Positions 1 through 8,890 of a stretch of 64,000 nucleotides of DNA are shown piece by piece (the stretch's first letter is position 1; every line of letters starts with the position of its first letter). Made by a program: the position numbers and the translations under genes. The stretch spans positions 62,001 through 126,000 of the forward strand of contig NZ_JACHJJ010000007.1 in the NCBI RefSeq assembly GCF_014203605.1, written 5' to 3'. The notes under the pieces are model-generated. The model saw only the letters and a list, made by a program, of their open reading frames with translations. It had not been told where the DNA came from and did no database searches. The DNA is from Thiemannella venezuelensis. GTDB taxonomy: Bacteria > Actinomycetota > Actinomycetes > Streptosporangiales > Streptosporangiaceae.

Positions 1-288
1 GAGCTCGGCGAGCGGGCGGCCGGTCCAGTCGCCGTAGCGGCACTCCCCGAACCGCTCGTCGGTCAGCGGCTGCGCGGCGCGGCCCGCGGCGACCGCGGCC
101 GCGGTCTCCTGGCAGCGCTCCAGCGGGCTGGAGACGATCGCGTCCAGTTCCAGGGGCGCCAGCCGTACGGCGAGCGCCTCGGCCTGGGCCCGGCCGGCCT
201 CGCTGAGGTGCACACCGGGGGTCCAGCCGGCGAGCACCGGACCGGTGAGCGGGGTCAGACCGTGTCTTGCCAGCAACAGCGTCGTCAC
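1..288 (-). CDS. Histidine phosphatase family protein, C-terminus cut by window edge
   Basis: A phosphatase of the phosphoglycerate-mutase-like superfamily, probably acting on a small phosphorylated metabolite. The first 96 codons are visible. They carry the RHG catalytic motif right after the start (LLLARHGLTPL) and the second-strand motif SSPLERCQET typical of the family. A GTG at 288 is the likely start; there is no strong ribosome site. The remainder runs off the left end. It is divergent from the aldo/keto reductase at 354, with 65 bp between them. The family is clear but the substrate is not. Confidence 0.8.
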   Translation of the reverse strand, partial: MTTLLLARHGLTPLTGPVLAGWTPGVHLSEAGRAQAEALAVRLAPLELDAIVSSPLERCQETAAAVAAGRAAQPLTDERFGECRYGDWTGRPLAEL

Positions 289-353
289 GGCACCAAGTCT
301 TGCAGCAGTCGCTCCCTCATTTTTAACCACCCTGGCGGTAACCTGGCCTGATC

Positions 354-1298
354 ATGGAGCATCGCTATGTCGGCCGGAGCGGCCTGTCGGTGTCCCGCCT
401 CGGGCTGGGGACGATGACCTGGGGCCGGGACACCGGCGCCGAGGAGGCCGCGGCCCAGCTCCGCACCTTCGCCGAGGCCGGCGGCACCCTCATCGACACC
501 GCCGACGTCTACACGGCCGGTGAGGCCGAGCGGCTGCTCGGGCGGCTGATCCGCGACACGGTGCCGCGCTCGGAGCTGGTGCTGTCCACCAAGGCGGTGC
601 TCACCCCGGCCGGGCGGCGCCCGCGCGACGCCTCCAGGAGGCACCTGGTCTCCGCCGTCGACGCCTCCCTGAGCCGCCTCGGGGTCAACGAGGTGGACCT
701 GTGGCAGGTGCACGCCTTCGACCCGGAGGTCCCGCTGGAGGAGACCATGGCCGCGGTGGACGCGATCGTCTCCTCGGGCCGGGCGGCCTACGCCGGGGTC
801 TGCGACTACACCGGCTGGCAGCTCGCCGCGGCGGCCGTCGGCCAGCGGGCCGTGCCCGGCAGGGCACCGATCGTCGCCGCCCAGGTCGAGTACTCCCTGC
901 TCGCCAGGGAGCCCGAGCGCGACCTACTGCCCGCGGCCGAGCACGTCGGCGCCGGGGTCCTGGCCTGGTCGCCGCTGGGCCGGGGGGTGCTCACCGGCAA
1001 GTACCGCACGGGCATCCCCGCCGACTCCCGGGCCGCGACCCCGCACTTCGCCGACTTCGTCACGCCGTACCTCGACGAGCGGTGCCGCCGGGTCGTGGAG
1101 TCGGTCACGACCGCGGCGGAAGGGCTCGGCGTCTCGCCGCTGGCGGTGGCCCTGTCGTGGATCCGGGACCAGCCCGGCGTGGCCTCCGCCATCGTGGGCG
1201 CGCGCACCCACGCCCAGCTGGCGGGGATCCTGGAGACCGAGGACCTGACGCTGCCGGTGGCGATCAGGGAGGCGCTGGACGACGTGTCGGCGGACTGA
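354..1298 (+). CDS. Aldo/keto reductase
   Basis: NAD(P)H-dependent aldo/keto reductase of 314 residues, the usual length for the family, probably cytoplasmic. The (beta/alpha)8 catalytic tetrad can be read: Asp48 (LIDTADVY), Tyr53, Lys80 (LVLSTK) and His120 (WQVHAFD). The cofactor-binding end has the typical SWIRDQPGVASAIVGART stretch. Only a short leader precedes the ATG. The substrate cannot be told from sequence. Confidence 0.9.
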   Translation: MEHRYVGRSGLSVSRLGLGTMTWGRDTGAEEAAAQLRTFAEAGGTLIDTADVYTAGEAERLLGRLIRDTVPRSELVLSTKAVLTPAGRRPRDASRRHLVSAVDASLSRLGVNEVDLWQVHAFDPEVPLEETMAAVDAIVSSGRAAYAGVCDYTGWQLAAAAVGQRAVPGRAPIVAAQVEYSLLAREPERDLLPAAEHVGAGVLAWSPLGRGVLTGKYRTGIPADSRAATPHFADFVTPYLDERCRRVVESVTTAAEGLGVSPLAVALSWIRDQPGVASAIVGARTHAQLAGILETEDLTLPVAIREALDDVSAD

Positions 1299-1471
1299 TG
1301 GAGACCGGGCCCCGCGGTCGAACGAGAGTCTTTCTCGCGTGTCACTAGTCGATACCGAATCGCAACTTTCCGTGGAAAACCCCGGCCTCCACACAAAACT
1401 GTCATTCAGGTGACAGGAGGGGTCGGCCGGGTAGCGGCGAGGTTCCGTCATTGACGCGCGGAGGGGGAAAG

Positions 1472-2341
1472 GTGCGATCTGCGATCTCGGCCGGGGCGCT
1501 GGCGCTGGCGCTGGGCGGGGGGATCCCCATGATCGCGGGAGTGCCCGCAGACTCCGCCCGGCAGCCCGACTGCGGCAGCGGCGGCGGGCTGCTGGGCGGG
1601 CTCACCGGCGGGATCTGCCAGGTCGTCGACACCGCCACCGACGTCGTCGACGGGCTGACCGGAGACGCCCTGGACCCGGTGACGGACGGTCTCGACGGCA
1701 CCGCCGAAACGCTGAACGACACCGCGGGCGGCGGATCGGAGGAGAGACCGGAGCCGAAGGCCACGGCCTCCGCCGGTCCCGGCGCAGCGGAGGGGTCCGG
1801 CGGGGAGCCCGCCGAGGAGAAGGGCCTGCTGCCCAAGGTCCTCGGCGACACCTGCCTTCCCCTGGTGGCCTCCGCCTCGTGCGACGACTCCGGGTCCGCT
1901 CCCCCGCCGGAGCAGGAGGGGCGGCCGGACTCCTCGTCCGAGTCCGGCTCCACCCGGACCGGCAAGGCGGAGAAGGAAGAGCGGAAGGAGGAGGAGAAGG
2001 AGGCGGTCCCGCCGTCCCCCGCCGCCTCCCACCGGCCCGAGCCCCGGACGCACACCACGGAGGTGAGCGATCCGGTGCTCCCCGAGCCTCCCGTGATCGA
2101 CATCGAGTCGCCCCGGCTGGACCCGCTCCTGCCCGGGCCGCTCATCCAGGAGTTCCAGCAGCGGCTGCCCAGCCGGCAGACCGTCACCCCCACCCGGCGG
2201 TCCGACCCGCTGGGGACCATCCTCACCACGGCCCTGCTGGCGGCCGCGATCCTCGCCATCCGCATGATGTACGGCAAGCGGGCCGCCGAGAAGTCCATCC
2301 CCTTCGAGCCCCTCAGGGCGGGCCGGCACCGCGTCGCCTGA
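1472..2341 (+). CDS. Secreted or wall-spanning acidic protein with C-terminal membrane anchor
   Basis: Unrecognised 289-residue protein. The GTG at 1472 is chosen because a strong GGAGGGGG site sits just upstream; a TTG 21 bases earlier is in frame but lacks one. The N-terminus is a signal peptide (ISAGALALALGGGIPMIAG). Then comes a Gly/Asp-rich part with two cysteines, a long low-complexity stretch rich in Pro, Ser and Glu, and a C-terminal transmembrane helix (ILTTALLAAAILAIRMMYG) followed by basic residues. This layout suggests an exported protein whose disordered stalk crosses the wall. No enzymatic domain is visible. Confidence 0.6.
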   Translation: MRSAISAGALALALGGGIPMIAGVPADSARQPDCGSGGGLLGGLTGGICQVVDTATDVVDGLTGDALDPVTDGLDGTAETLNDTAGGGSEERPEPKATASAGPGAAEGSGGEPAEEKGLLPKVLGDTCLPLVASASCDDSGSAPPPEQEGRPDSSSESGSTRTGKAEKEERKEEEKEAVPPSPAASHRPEPRTHTTEVSDPVLPEPPVIDIESPRLDPLLPGPLIQEFQQRLPSRQTVTPTRRSDPLGTILTTALLAAAILAIRMMYGKRAAEKSIPFEPLRAGRHRVA

Positions 2342-2430
2342 GACCGGCGCTCCCCTCCCGCGCCGGCGGCGCTCTCCGCGGCACCCGCCGTACCCGGGCG
2401 GCCCGCAGGGCCGCCGAGCCGCCGTACGGC

Positions 2431-3195
2431 CTACGCGCCGATCGCGTGCACGCCGCCGTCGACGTGCACGATCTCCCCGGTGGTGGCCGGGAACCAGTCC
2501 GACATGAGCGCGAGGCAGGCCTTGGCCGCGGGCACGGTGTCGGCCAGGTCCCAGCCGAGCGGCGCCTTCTCCGGCCAGCTGTCCTCGAACTCCTTGAAGC
2601 CGGGGATGCTCTTGGCCGCCATGGTGCGCAGCGGTCCGGCCGCGACGAGGTTCACCCGGATGCCGTGCGGGCCCAGGTCGCGGGCGAGGTAGCGGGCGCA
2701 GGACTCCAGGCCCGCCTTGGCGACGCCCATCCAGTCGTAGACGGGCCAGGCCCTGGTCGCGTCGAAGTCCAGGCCGACGACCGCGCCGCCCTCCTTCATG
2801 AGGGGCAGGCAGGCGACCGCCAGCGACTTGAACGAGTAGGTCGAGATGTGGACCGCGGTGGCCACGTCCTCCCACGGGGTGTTCAGGAAGTTGCCGCCCA
2901 GGCAGCTCTGCGGGGCGAAGCCGATGGAGTGCACCACGCCGTCGAGGCCGTCGAGGTGCTCGCCGACGCGGTCGGCGAGCGAGTCCAGGTGGTCGGTGTT
3001 CTGCACGTCCAGCTCGATCACCGGCGGCGGCTCCGGGAGCCGCCGGGCGATGCGCTCGACCAGGCTGAGCCGGCCGAAACCGGTCAGCACGATCGTGGCG
3101 CCCTCCTCCTGGGCCAGCCTGGCCACCGAGAAGGCGATCGAGGCGTCGGTCAGGACGCCGGTGACCAGGAGTCGTTTGCCTTCAAGGATTCCCAT
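2431..3195 (-). CDS. fabI: Enoyl-[acyl-carrier-protein] reductase, InhA/FabI type
   Basis: NADH-dependent enoyl-ACP reductase, the last reductive step of type II fatty-acid elongation. It has 254 residues. Family features are the N-terminal LLVTGVLTDASIAF nucleotide loop, SIGFAPQ, and the catalytic Tyr153-x6-Lys160 (YDWMGVAK) as in mycobacterial InhA, followed by VNLVAAGPLRTMAA. It lies 118 bp downstream of the FabG-type ketoreductase on the same strand, reproducing the mabA-inhA order of mycolate-line actinobacteria. The ATG is preceded by AAGGATTCCC-type sequence with no strong ribosome site. Function is confident. Confidence 0.93.
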   Translation of the reverse strand: MGILEGKRLLVTGVLTDASIAFSVARLAQEEGATIVLTGFGRLSLVERIARRLPEPPPVIELDVQNTDHLDSLADRVGEHLDGLDGVVHSIGFAPQSCLGGNFLNTPWEDVATAVHISTYSFKSLAVACLPLMKEGGAVVGLDFDATRAWPVYDWMGVAKAGLESCARYLARDLGPHGIRVNLVAAGPLRTMAAKSIPGFKEFEDSWPEKAPLGWDLADTVPAAKACLALMSDWFPATTGEIVHVDGGVHAIGA

Positions 3196-3313
3196 GCGTG
3201 CCGTCCTCGTGGGTGTGGGGTCGTTTGTTCCGACGGGCAGGGCCTGCCCGTCGCCCGCCCTCCTGCCGGAGGGCGGCGGCCCGCTCCCCGGGGGCGGGGG
3301 CGGGGATGCGTTC

Positions 3314-4018
3314 TCAGTGGCCCATGCCCAGGCCGCCGTCGACGGGGATCACGGCCCCGGTGATGTAGGCGGCGTCCGGGCCCGCGACGAAGGCGACCAC
3401 CTTGGCGATCTCCTCGGGGGTGGCCTGCCTGCCGAGCGGGATGTTCTTGCGGATCTGCTCCTGGTAGGCCTCGTCCAGCGCGGCCGTCATGTCGGTCTCC
3501 ACGAAGCCGGGGGCGACGACGTTGACCGTGATGCCGCGCGAGCCCAGCTCGCGGGCGGCCGAGCGGGCGAAGCCGATCATCCCGGCCTTGGAGGCGGCGT
3601 AGTTGCTCTGCCCGGCCGAGCCGAGCATCGCCACCACCGAGGAGATGAGCACGATCCGGCCGCGCTTGAGCCGGAGCATGCCGCGGGTCGCCCGCTTGGC
3701 CACCCGGTAGGCGCCGGTCAGGTTGGCGTCGATGACGTCGGTGAAGGTCTCCTCCTTCATCATCGGCAGCAGCGTGTCCTTGGTGATGCCGGCGTTGGCC
3801 ACGAGCACCTCGACCGGGCCGTGCTCGGCCTCGGCCTTCTCGAACGCGGCGTCGACGTCGGCCGTGCTGGTCACGTCGCACCGCACGCCGAACAGCCCCT
3901 CGGGGGGCTCTCCGGAGCGGTAGGTCACGGCGACGGCGTCACCGGCCTGGGAGAGTTCGCGGGCGATCGCGAGGCCGATGCCGCGATTGCCGCCGGTTAC
4001 GAGAACAGAGCGAGCCAT
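3314..4018 (-). CDS. fabG: 3-oxoacyl-[acyl-carrier-protein] reductase
   Basis: Short-chain dehydrogenase that reduces beta-ketoacyl-ACP with NADPH. The 234-residue protein has the TGGNRGIG cofactor motif at 8-15, NAG at 75-77, Ser126/127, Tyr140 and Lys144 (SNYAASK), and the family ending GAVIPVDGGLGMGH. It is the first gene of a two-gene unit with the InhA-type reductase downstream. It is divergent from tldD, sharing a 77-bp intergenic region that holds an inverted repeat at 4054-4072. Confidence 0.93.
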   Translation of the reverse strand: MARSVLVTGGNRGIGLAIARELSQAGDAVAVTYRSGEPPEGLFGVRCDVTSTADVDAAFEKAEAEHGPVEVLVANAGITKDTLLPMMKEETFTDVIDANLTGAYRVAKRATRGMLRLKRGRIVLISSVVAMLGSAGQSNYAASKAGMIGFARSAARELGSRGITVNVVAPGFVETDMTAALDEAYQEQIRKNIPLGRQATPEEIAKVVAFVAGPDAAYITGAVIPVDGGLGMGH

Positions 4019-4053
4019 GGAGCCGACGCTATCGGCTACCCGGCGGTAGTCCT

Positions 4054-4072
4054 CTTGTCCGTGAGGGACAAG
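4054..4072. promoter_or_regulatory. Inverted repeat in the fabG/tldD divergent promoter
   Basis: CTTGTCC and GGACAAG form a perfect 7-bp inverted repeat with a 5-base spacer. It lies 24 bp before the tldD start, upstream of a possible -10 (TAGGAT at 4083-4088) that would give a nearly leaderless tldD transcript. An operator is plausible, but no regulator is identified. Confidence 0.35.
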
Positions 4073-4095
4073 ATCACAGGGTTAGGATCGTCGAC

Positions 4096-5595
4096 ATGCG
4101 CCAGATCGATCCCGACTTCCTCGCTCTGCCCATGAGGCGGATGGCGGACGCGGCCCTGCAGCGTGCCCGTGACCTCGGTGCCGAGCATGCCGACTTCCGG
4201 CTCGAACGCGTCCGCGCGGAGACCCTGCGTCTGTCGGACGCCAAGCTCGAGGGCTCCATCGACGCCGACGACCTCGGCTATGCCGTACGGGTCGTCAAGA
4301 ACGGCACCTGGGGCTTCGCCGCAGGCATCGAGCTCACCCCGGAGGCCGCGGCGAAGGTGGCCGAGCAGGCGGTCGAGGTGGCCGTCATCTCCGCGGCCGT
4401 CAACCGCGAGCCCATCGAGCTGGCCCCCGAGCCGGTCCACTCCGCTGTCACCTGGGTCTCGTCCTACGAGGTCGACCCGTTCGACGTGCCGCTTCCCGAG
4501 AAGGTCGCGCTGCTGGCCGACTGGTCGGCCGGGCTGCTGAAGGACCCGCGGGTGGACCACGTCCAGGCCTCGCTGATGCAGGTCAAGGAGCAGAAGTTCT
4601 ACGCCGACACGGCCGGCACCTCCACCACCCAGCAGCGGGTGCGCCTGCACCCGGTGCTGGAGGTCATGCGGGTCGAGGGCGGACTGTTCGACTCGATGCG
4701 CACGATCGCCCCGCCGGTCGGCCGGGGGTACGAGTACCTCACCGGGACCGGCTGGGACTTCCCCGCCGAGCTCGCCTCCCTCCCCGAGCTGCTGGCCGAG
4801 AAGCTCAAGGCCCCCTCCGTCGAGGCGGGCGTCTACGACCTGGTCGTCGACCCGTCCAACCTCTGGCTGACGATCCACGAGTCGATCGGGCACGCCACCG
4901 AGCTCGACCGCGCCCTCGGCTACGAGGCGGCCTACGCCGGGACCAGCTTCGCCACCTTCGACCAGCTGGGCAGCCTGGTGTACGGCTCGCCGGTGATGAA
5001 CGTGACCGGCGACCGCACGGTCGAGCACGGCCTGGCCACCGTCGGCTACGACGACGAGGGCGTGGCCACCCGGGAGTTCGACATCGTCTCCGGCGGCATC
5101 CTGACCGGCTACCAGCTCGACCGGCGCATGGCCCTGATGAAGGGCCTGGGCGCGTCCAACGGCTGCGCCTTCGCCGACTCCCCCGGTCACATGCCGATCC
5201 AGCGCATGGCCAACGTCTCGCTGCAGCCCGCGCCGGACGGCCCCTCGACCGAGAAGCTGATCTCCCGGGTGGAGCGCGGCGTCTACATCGTGGGCGACAA
5301 GAGCTGGTCGATCGACATGCAGCGCTACAACTTCCAGTTCACCGGGCAGCGGTTCTACCGCATCGAGGACGGCCGGCTGGCCGGGCAGCTGCGCGACGTC
5401 GCCTACCAGGCGACCACGACCGACTTCTGGCGCTCGATGGAGGCCGTCGGCGGCCCGCAGACCTACGTGCTGGGCGGCGCGTTCAACTGCGGCAAGGGCC
5501 AGCCCGGCCAGGTCGCCCCGGTCAGCCACGGCTGCCCGTCGGCGCTCTTCCGCGGCGTCCGCGTCCTCAACACCGTGCAGGAGGGCGGGAAGTGA
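4096..5595 (+). CDS. tldD: TldD-type metalloprotease subunit
   Basis: Catalytic subunit of the TldD/TldE protease, which processes or degrades small peptides in the cytoplasm. The 499-residue protein carries the family zinc motif HESIGH at residues 261-266 (His261, Glu262, His266), and the conserved GHATELDRALGYE and HGLATVGYDDEG segments. tldE follows with a 4-base stop/start overlap, so the two are translationally coupled. The heterodimer is known from E. coli and archaea; a role here in peptide maturation is open because no microcin-like precursor is adjacent. Confidence 0.92.
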   Translation: MRQIDPDFLALPMRRMADAALQRARDLGAEHADFRLERVRAETLRLSDAKLEGSIDADDLGYAVRVVKNGTWGFAAGIELTPEAAAKVAEQAVEVAVISAAVNREPIELAPEPVHSAVTWVSSYEVDPFDVPLPEKVALLADWSAGLLKDPRVDHVQASLMQVKEQKFYADTAGTSTTQQRVRLHPVLEVMRVEGGLFDSMRTIAPPVGRGYEYLTGTGWDFPAELASLPELLAEKLKAPSVEAGVYDLVVDPSNLWLTIHESIGHATELDRALGYEAAYAGTSFATFDQLGSLVYGSPVMNVTGDRTVEHGLATVGYDDEGVATREFDIVSGGILTGYQLDRRMALMKGLGASNGCAFADSPGHMPIQRMANVSLQPAPDGPSTEKLISRVERGVYIVGDKSWSIDMQRYNFQFTGQRFYRIEDGRLAGQLRDVAYQATTTDFWRSMEAVGGPQTYVLGGAFNCGKGQPGQVAPVSHGCPSALFRGVRVLNTVQEGGK

Positions 5596-7016
5596 GCGAG
5601 CGGGACGACAAGCAGAGCACTCCGGCCAACGCCTCGACGAGGAGCGGTATGACTCCCCAGGAGATGATCGAGAAGGCCCTGGAGCTGTCCACGGCCGACG
5701 ACACCGTCGTCATCGTGGACGAGGGCTCCAGCGCCAACCTGCGGTTCGCGGGCAACACCCTCACCACCAACGGCGTCGCCCGTTCCTCCCAGCTGACCGT
5801 GATCTCGATCGTCGGCCGGGGCGTGGGCGTGGTCTCGCGGGCGGCGGTCCGCCCCGACCAGCTCGCCGACATCGTGGCCGCGGCCGACCACGCCGCCGAG
5901 GACGCCCAGCCGTCGGAGGACGCCCGGCCGCTGGTCCCCGGCACCGTCTCCGCCGACTGGGACGTCCCCGCCGAGCCCACCGCGATCGGGGTCTTCGGCT
6001 CCTTCGCCCCCGCGCTGGGCGAGGCCTTCGCCGCCGCCGAGGCGGGCGGGCGCAGGCTGTACGGCTTCGCCGAGCACATCGTCACCACGACCTTCGTGGG
6101 CACCTCCACCGGAGCCCGGCTCCGGCACACCCAGCCCACCGGCCGCCTGGAGCTGAACGCCAAGTCGCCCGACATGAAGCGCTCGGCCTGGACCGGGGTG
6201 GCCACCCGCGACTTCACCGACGTGGACGTGACGGCGCTGGACGCCTCGCTGGCCCGGCGGCTGGAGTGGGCGAAGAACCGGATCGACCTGCCCGCGGGCC
6301 GGTACGAGACGCTGCTCCCGCCGAGTGCCGTGGCCGACCTGATGATCTACATGTACTGGACGGCCGGGGCCAGGGACGCCCTGGAGGGCCGCACCGTCTT
6401 CTCCAAGCCCGGCGGCGGCACCCGGGTCGGGGAGCGGCTCTCCTCCGTCCCGCTCCGGCTGTACAGCGACCCGGCCGCCGCGGGCATCGCGTCCGCGCCG
6501 TTCGTGGTCGCGCACGCCTCCAGCCGGCAGAGCTCGGTCTTCGACAACGGCCTGCCGCTCGCGCCGACCGACTGGATCGCCGACGGCACGCTGGCGCGCC
6601 TGGTCCAGACCCGGCACTCGGCCGAGCTGACCGCGCTGCCCGCGACCCCCGCGATCGACAACCTGGTCATGGAAGGGCCGGACGGCGGGAGGTCCCTGGA
6701 GGAGATGATCGCCTCGACCGAGCGGGGGCTGCTGCTCACCTGCCTGTGGTACATCCGCGAGGTCGACCCGCAGACCCTGCTGCTCACCGGGCTGACCCGC
6801 GACGGCGTCTACCTGGTGGAGAACGGCGAGGTCGTCGGGGAGGTCAACAACTTCCGTTTCAACGAGAGCCCGGTGGACCTGCTCGGCCGCGTCACCGAGG
6901 TCGGGGCGGGCGAGCAGACCCTGCCGCGCGAGTGGAACGACTACTTCACCCGCACGGTCATGCCCGCGGTCCGGGTGCCGGACTTCAACATGTCGACGGT
7001 CAGCCAGGCGAACTGA
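5592..7016 (+). CDS. tldE: TldE/PmbA-type subunit
   Basis: Partner of TldD; it lacks the HExxxH zinc motif, as expected for TldE. The GTG at 5592 overlaps the tldD stop (GTGA). An ATG at 5649 behind an AGGAGCGG site would give a protein starting MTPQEMIEKALE, and may be the true start, because residues 1-19 are low-complexity. From the GTG the product is 474 residues. It has the family core (RFAGNTLTTNGV, GRYETLLPPSAVADLM) and the ending with NFRFNESP. Function follows from family and pairing. Confidence 0.88.
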   Translation: MSERDDKQSTPANASTRSGMTPQEMIEKALELSTADDTVVIVDEGSSANLRFAGNTLTTNGVARSSQLTVISIVGRGVGVVSRAAVRPDQLADIVAAADHAAEDAQPSEDARPLVPGTVSADWDVPAEPTAIGVFGSFAPALGEAFAAAEAGGRRLYGFAEHIVTTTFVGTSTGARLRHTQPTGRLELNAKSPDMKRSAWTGVATRDFTDVDVTALDASLARRLEWAKNRIDLPAGRYETLLPPSAVADLMIYMYWTAGARDALEGRTVFSKPGGGTRVGERLSSVPLRLYSDPAAAGIASAPFVVAHASSRQSSVFDNGLPLAPTDWIADGTLARLVQTRHSAELTALPATPAIDNLVMEGPDGGRSLEEMIASTERGLLLTCLWYIREVDPQTLLLTGLTRDGVYLVENGEVVGEVNNFRFNESPVDLLGRVTEVGAGEQTLPREWNDYFTRTVMPAVRVPDFNMSTVSQAN

Positions 7017-7048
7017 CGCCCGTGGGCGGGGGCCGTCGCCCGGCGGTC

Positions 7049-7074
7049 CCCGCTCCCCCGCTCCCCCGCTCCCC
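7049..7074. repeat. Short C-rich tandem repeat
   Basis: Three near-identical 8-base units (CTCCCCCG type) lie in the 61-bp gap between the convergent tldE and amide-hydrolase genes. This is probably simple-sequence drift; no hairpin or T-run accompanies it. Confidence 0.5.
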
Positions 7075-7077
7075 CGG

Positions 7078-8172
7078 TCATCCCCGGCGGAGCGGAATGG
7101 TGTGCACCCGTTCCCAGCGCTTGCCGGTCACCACGCGGGCGGTGCCGTCGGCGAGGTCGTAGACGACCGACCAGCGGGTGTGGCCCTGGGCCACCCGCCG
7201 GAGCAGTTCCATCCCGTCCCGCCAGGTCCGCGCCCCGGCGAGGCCCGCGTCCAGCTCGCGGTAGCGGTTGTCGGCCGTGCGCGCCGGCTTCCCGGTGCCG
7301 GTCATGGTGAAGTTGGTCAGCACGCGGTCCTCGATGACGTTCATCCGGCCCCGGGCGTACTCGACGACGGCGGACCTGCCGGCGGCGTCGGCGATCAGGT
7401 AGTGGAGCTGCGGGTCGGAGCCGAAGTCGACGTCGTAGCGGCGCATGATCGCCACGGCCTCGTCCACGGTGGCGGCCCGGTCGAGCATCAGCCGGATGAT
7501 CCGCACGCTCCCGACGTCGGGCCGGTCGGCCGATCCGGGCGGGACGCCGCCTTCGGGGACCTGCGCCATGCCGACGGCCAGCCCCTTTTCGTTGACCCCG
7601 TCGAAGGGCAGGAGCACGGCGTGGGCCATCCGCCGGCGGGTGACCGGGTCGGACAGGTCGGGCGGCGCCGTGCTGCCGAGCGTGTAGAACAGGTCCGCGA
7701 TGGAGACCGAGGCGTGGCCGCCGGGCGGGTCCGCGTGCACGACCATCGCCGGATGGGGGCCCCAGTCGAAGTTCCGCCCGAACAGGGGCCGGTCTCCCGG
7801 CCGGGCCGCGGGCAGCGCGAACAGCGAGCACGCCCAGGCACCGGCCGGGGCGGCGAGTTCCTCCTCGGTGAGCGGCGCCTCGGGGTCGTAGGAGCCGTGG
7901 AAGGTCATCTCGTACAGCGGCAGGTCGTCCACCCGGCGCAGGCTCCCGACCGTCCGCCGGATCTCCGCGGCGCTCTGGGTCAGGGGCGGCCCGTGCGGCG
8001 CGGCCTGGCTCTGCGCGGGAGCGGGGCTCTGCGCGGGGACGGGGCCCTGGGCCGGTACGGCCTCCGTCCGGGCCGGCGCGGCGTCGCGGGTGACGGGTTC
8101 GGAGCAACCGGCGCCCAGCAGCACGGCCACCGCGACCGGCACGGCCCACACCCTCCGGCGGAAACCCTCCAT
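7078..8172 (-). CDS. Lipoprotein, linear amide C-N hydrolase (choloylglycine hydrolase/C45-like)
   Basis: Exported lipoprotein of 364 residues with signal peptide and lipobox (VAVLLGAGCSE, Cys23), a Pro/Ala/Gln-rich linker, then an Ntn-hydrolase-like fold. Matching motifs are CSLFAL (candidate nucleophile Cys), GRNFDWGPHPAM, FDGVNEKGLAVGM, and TNFTM near the end. Members cleave linear amide bonds, for example in penicillin V, bile salts or acyl-homoserine lactones. The nucleophile is internal, so maturation would need cleavage before that Cys, or the enzyme uses it unprocessed. It acts outside the membrane. The substrate is unknown. Confidence 0.75.
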   Translation of the reverse strand: MEGFRRRVWAVPVAVAVLLGAGCSEPVTRDAAPARTEAVPAQGPVPAQSPAPAQSQAAPHGPPLTQSAAEIRRTVGSLRRVDDLPLYEMTFHGSYDPEAPLTEEELAAPAGAWACSLFALPAARPGDRPLFGRNFDWGPHPAMVVHADPPGGHASVSIADLFYTLGSTAPPDLSDPVTRRRMAHAVLLPFDGVNEKGLAVGMAQVPEGGVPPGSADRPDVGSVRIIRLMLDRAATVDEAVAIMRRYDVDFGSDPQLHYLIADAAGRSAVVEYARGRMNVIEDRVLTNFTMTGTGKPARTADNRYRELDAGLAGARTWRDGMELLRRVAQGHTRWSVVYDLADGTARVVTGKRWERVHTIPLRRG

Positions 8173-8247
8173 GGGGACCAGTCTGCCGTCCGGCCGCCCC
8201 GCCGTACAGATCGGAGGCCACGGCCCCGTCCGGATCAGCCGGTCCGG

Positions 8248-8460
8248 TCAGCCGTCCTCGAGGCGGAAGCCGACCTTCATGCCGACCTGGAAGTGGCCGA
8301 TCTCGCCGTCGACGATGTGGCCGCGGACCTCGGTCACCTCGAACCAGTCGAGGTGGCGCAGGGTCTGGGAGGCTCGGCGGATCCCGTTGCGGATGGCCGT
8401 CTCGAGGCTCTCACCCGACGTGCCGACTATCTCGGTCACCCGATACGTTCGATCTGTCAT
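8248..8460 (-). CDS. Dodecin family flavin-binding protein
   Basis: Small 70-residue protein with the dodecin pattern: an N-terminal strand with TYRVTEIVGTS, a helix (ESLETAIRNGIRRASQT), then strands with LDWFEVTEVRGHI and GHFQVGMKVGFRL. Dodecins form hollow dodecamers that store FMN, riboflavin or CoA in the cytoplasm. A GGAGA ribosome site precedes the ATG by 4 bases. It is divergent from the DUF3099 gene. Confidence 0.93.
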   Translation of the reverse strand: MTDRTYRVTEIVGTSGESLETAIRNGIRRASQTLRHLDWFEVTEVRGHIVDGEIGHFQVGMKVGFRLEDG

Positions 8461-8525
8461 GTTCTCTCCTTACCCGGAAGCCAGGAGCGCATGACCGTTC
8501 GCGGCCGATCGATCAGAGGTCTACG

Positions 8526-8846
8526 GTGGAAAGTGTGAAGGGGTGGCACAGAAGTCCGGTGGTTCACCAGGTGACCGACGCCCGGCCCTCGCTGAGCGAG
8601 GACATCGGCAGGCGCGAGCGGAACTACCTGATCAAGATGGGGATCCGGCTGCTCTGCCTGGTCCTCGCCTTCACCGTGCCCGCTCCCATGCCCGTGAAGA
8701 TCCTGCTCTTCGCCGGTGCCGTGTTTTTGCCGTACGTTGCCGTGATCGGAGCCAACGCCCCCCGGCGCGGGGCTCCCGCCGACCCGGGCATGACCGGGAA
8801 CGGACAGAACGAGATCCCGCTGCACCGACGCGAGATCGGGTCGTGA
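8526..8846 (+). CDS. DUF3099 membrane protein
   Basis: Actinobacterial DUF3099 protein of 106 residues. The diagnostic opening VTDARPSLSEDIGRR is followed by two hydrophobic segments (LLCLVLAFTVPAPMP and ILLFAGAVFLPYVAVIG), then a polar tail. GTG at 8526 is the likely start; another GTG lies 9 bases on. The function of the family is unknown. The 6C-like RNA begins about 45 bp beyond its stop. Confidence 0.85.
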   Translation: MESVKGWHRSPVVHQVTDARPSLSEDIGRRERNYLIKMGIRLLCLVLAFTVPAPMPVKILLFAGAVFLPYVAVIGANAPRRGAPADPGMTGNGQNEIPLHRREIGS

Positions 8847-8853
8847 CTAAGTC

Positions 8854-8885
8854 TTGACGCATCTCAGGGGTTGTAGGTGTACGCT
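8854..8885 (+). promoter_or_regulatory. Promoter of the 6C-like RNA
   Basis: A consensus -35 TTGACG (8854-8859) is followed by a TACGCT -10 (8880-8885) at a long 20-base spacing; TGTACG at 18 bases is an alternative. Transcription would start near 8891, exactly where the hairpin series begins, and no open reading frame follows. Confidence 0.6.
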
Positions 8886-8890
8886 TTAGA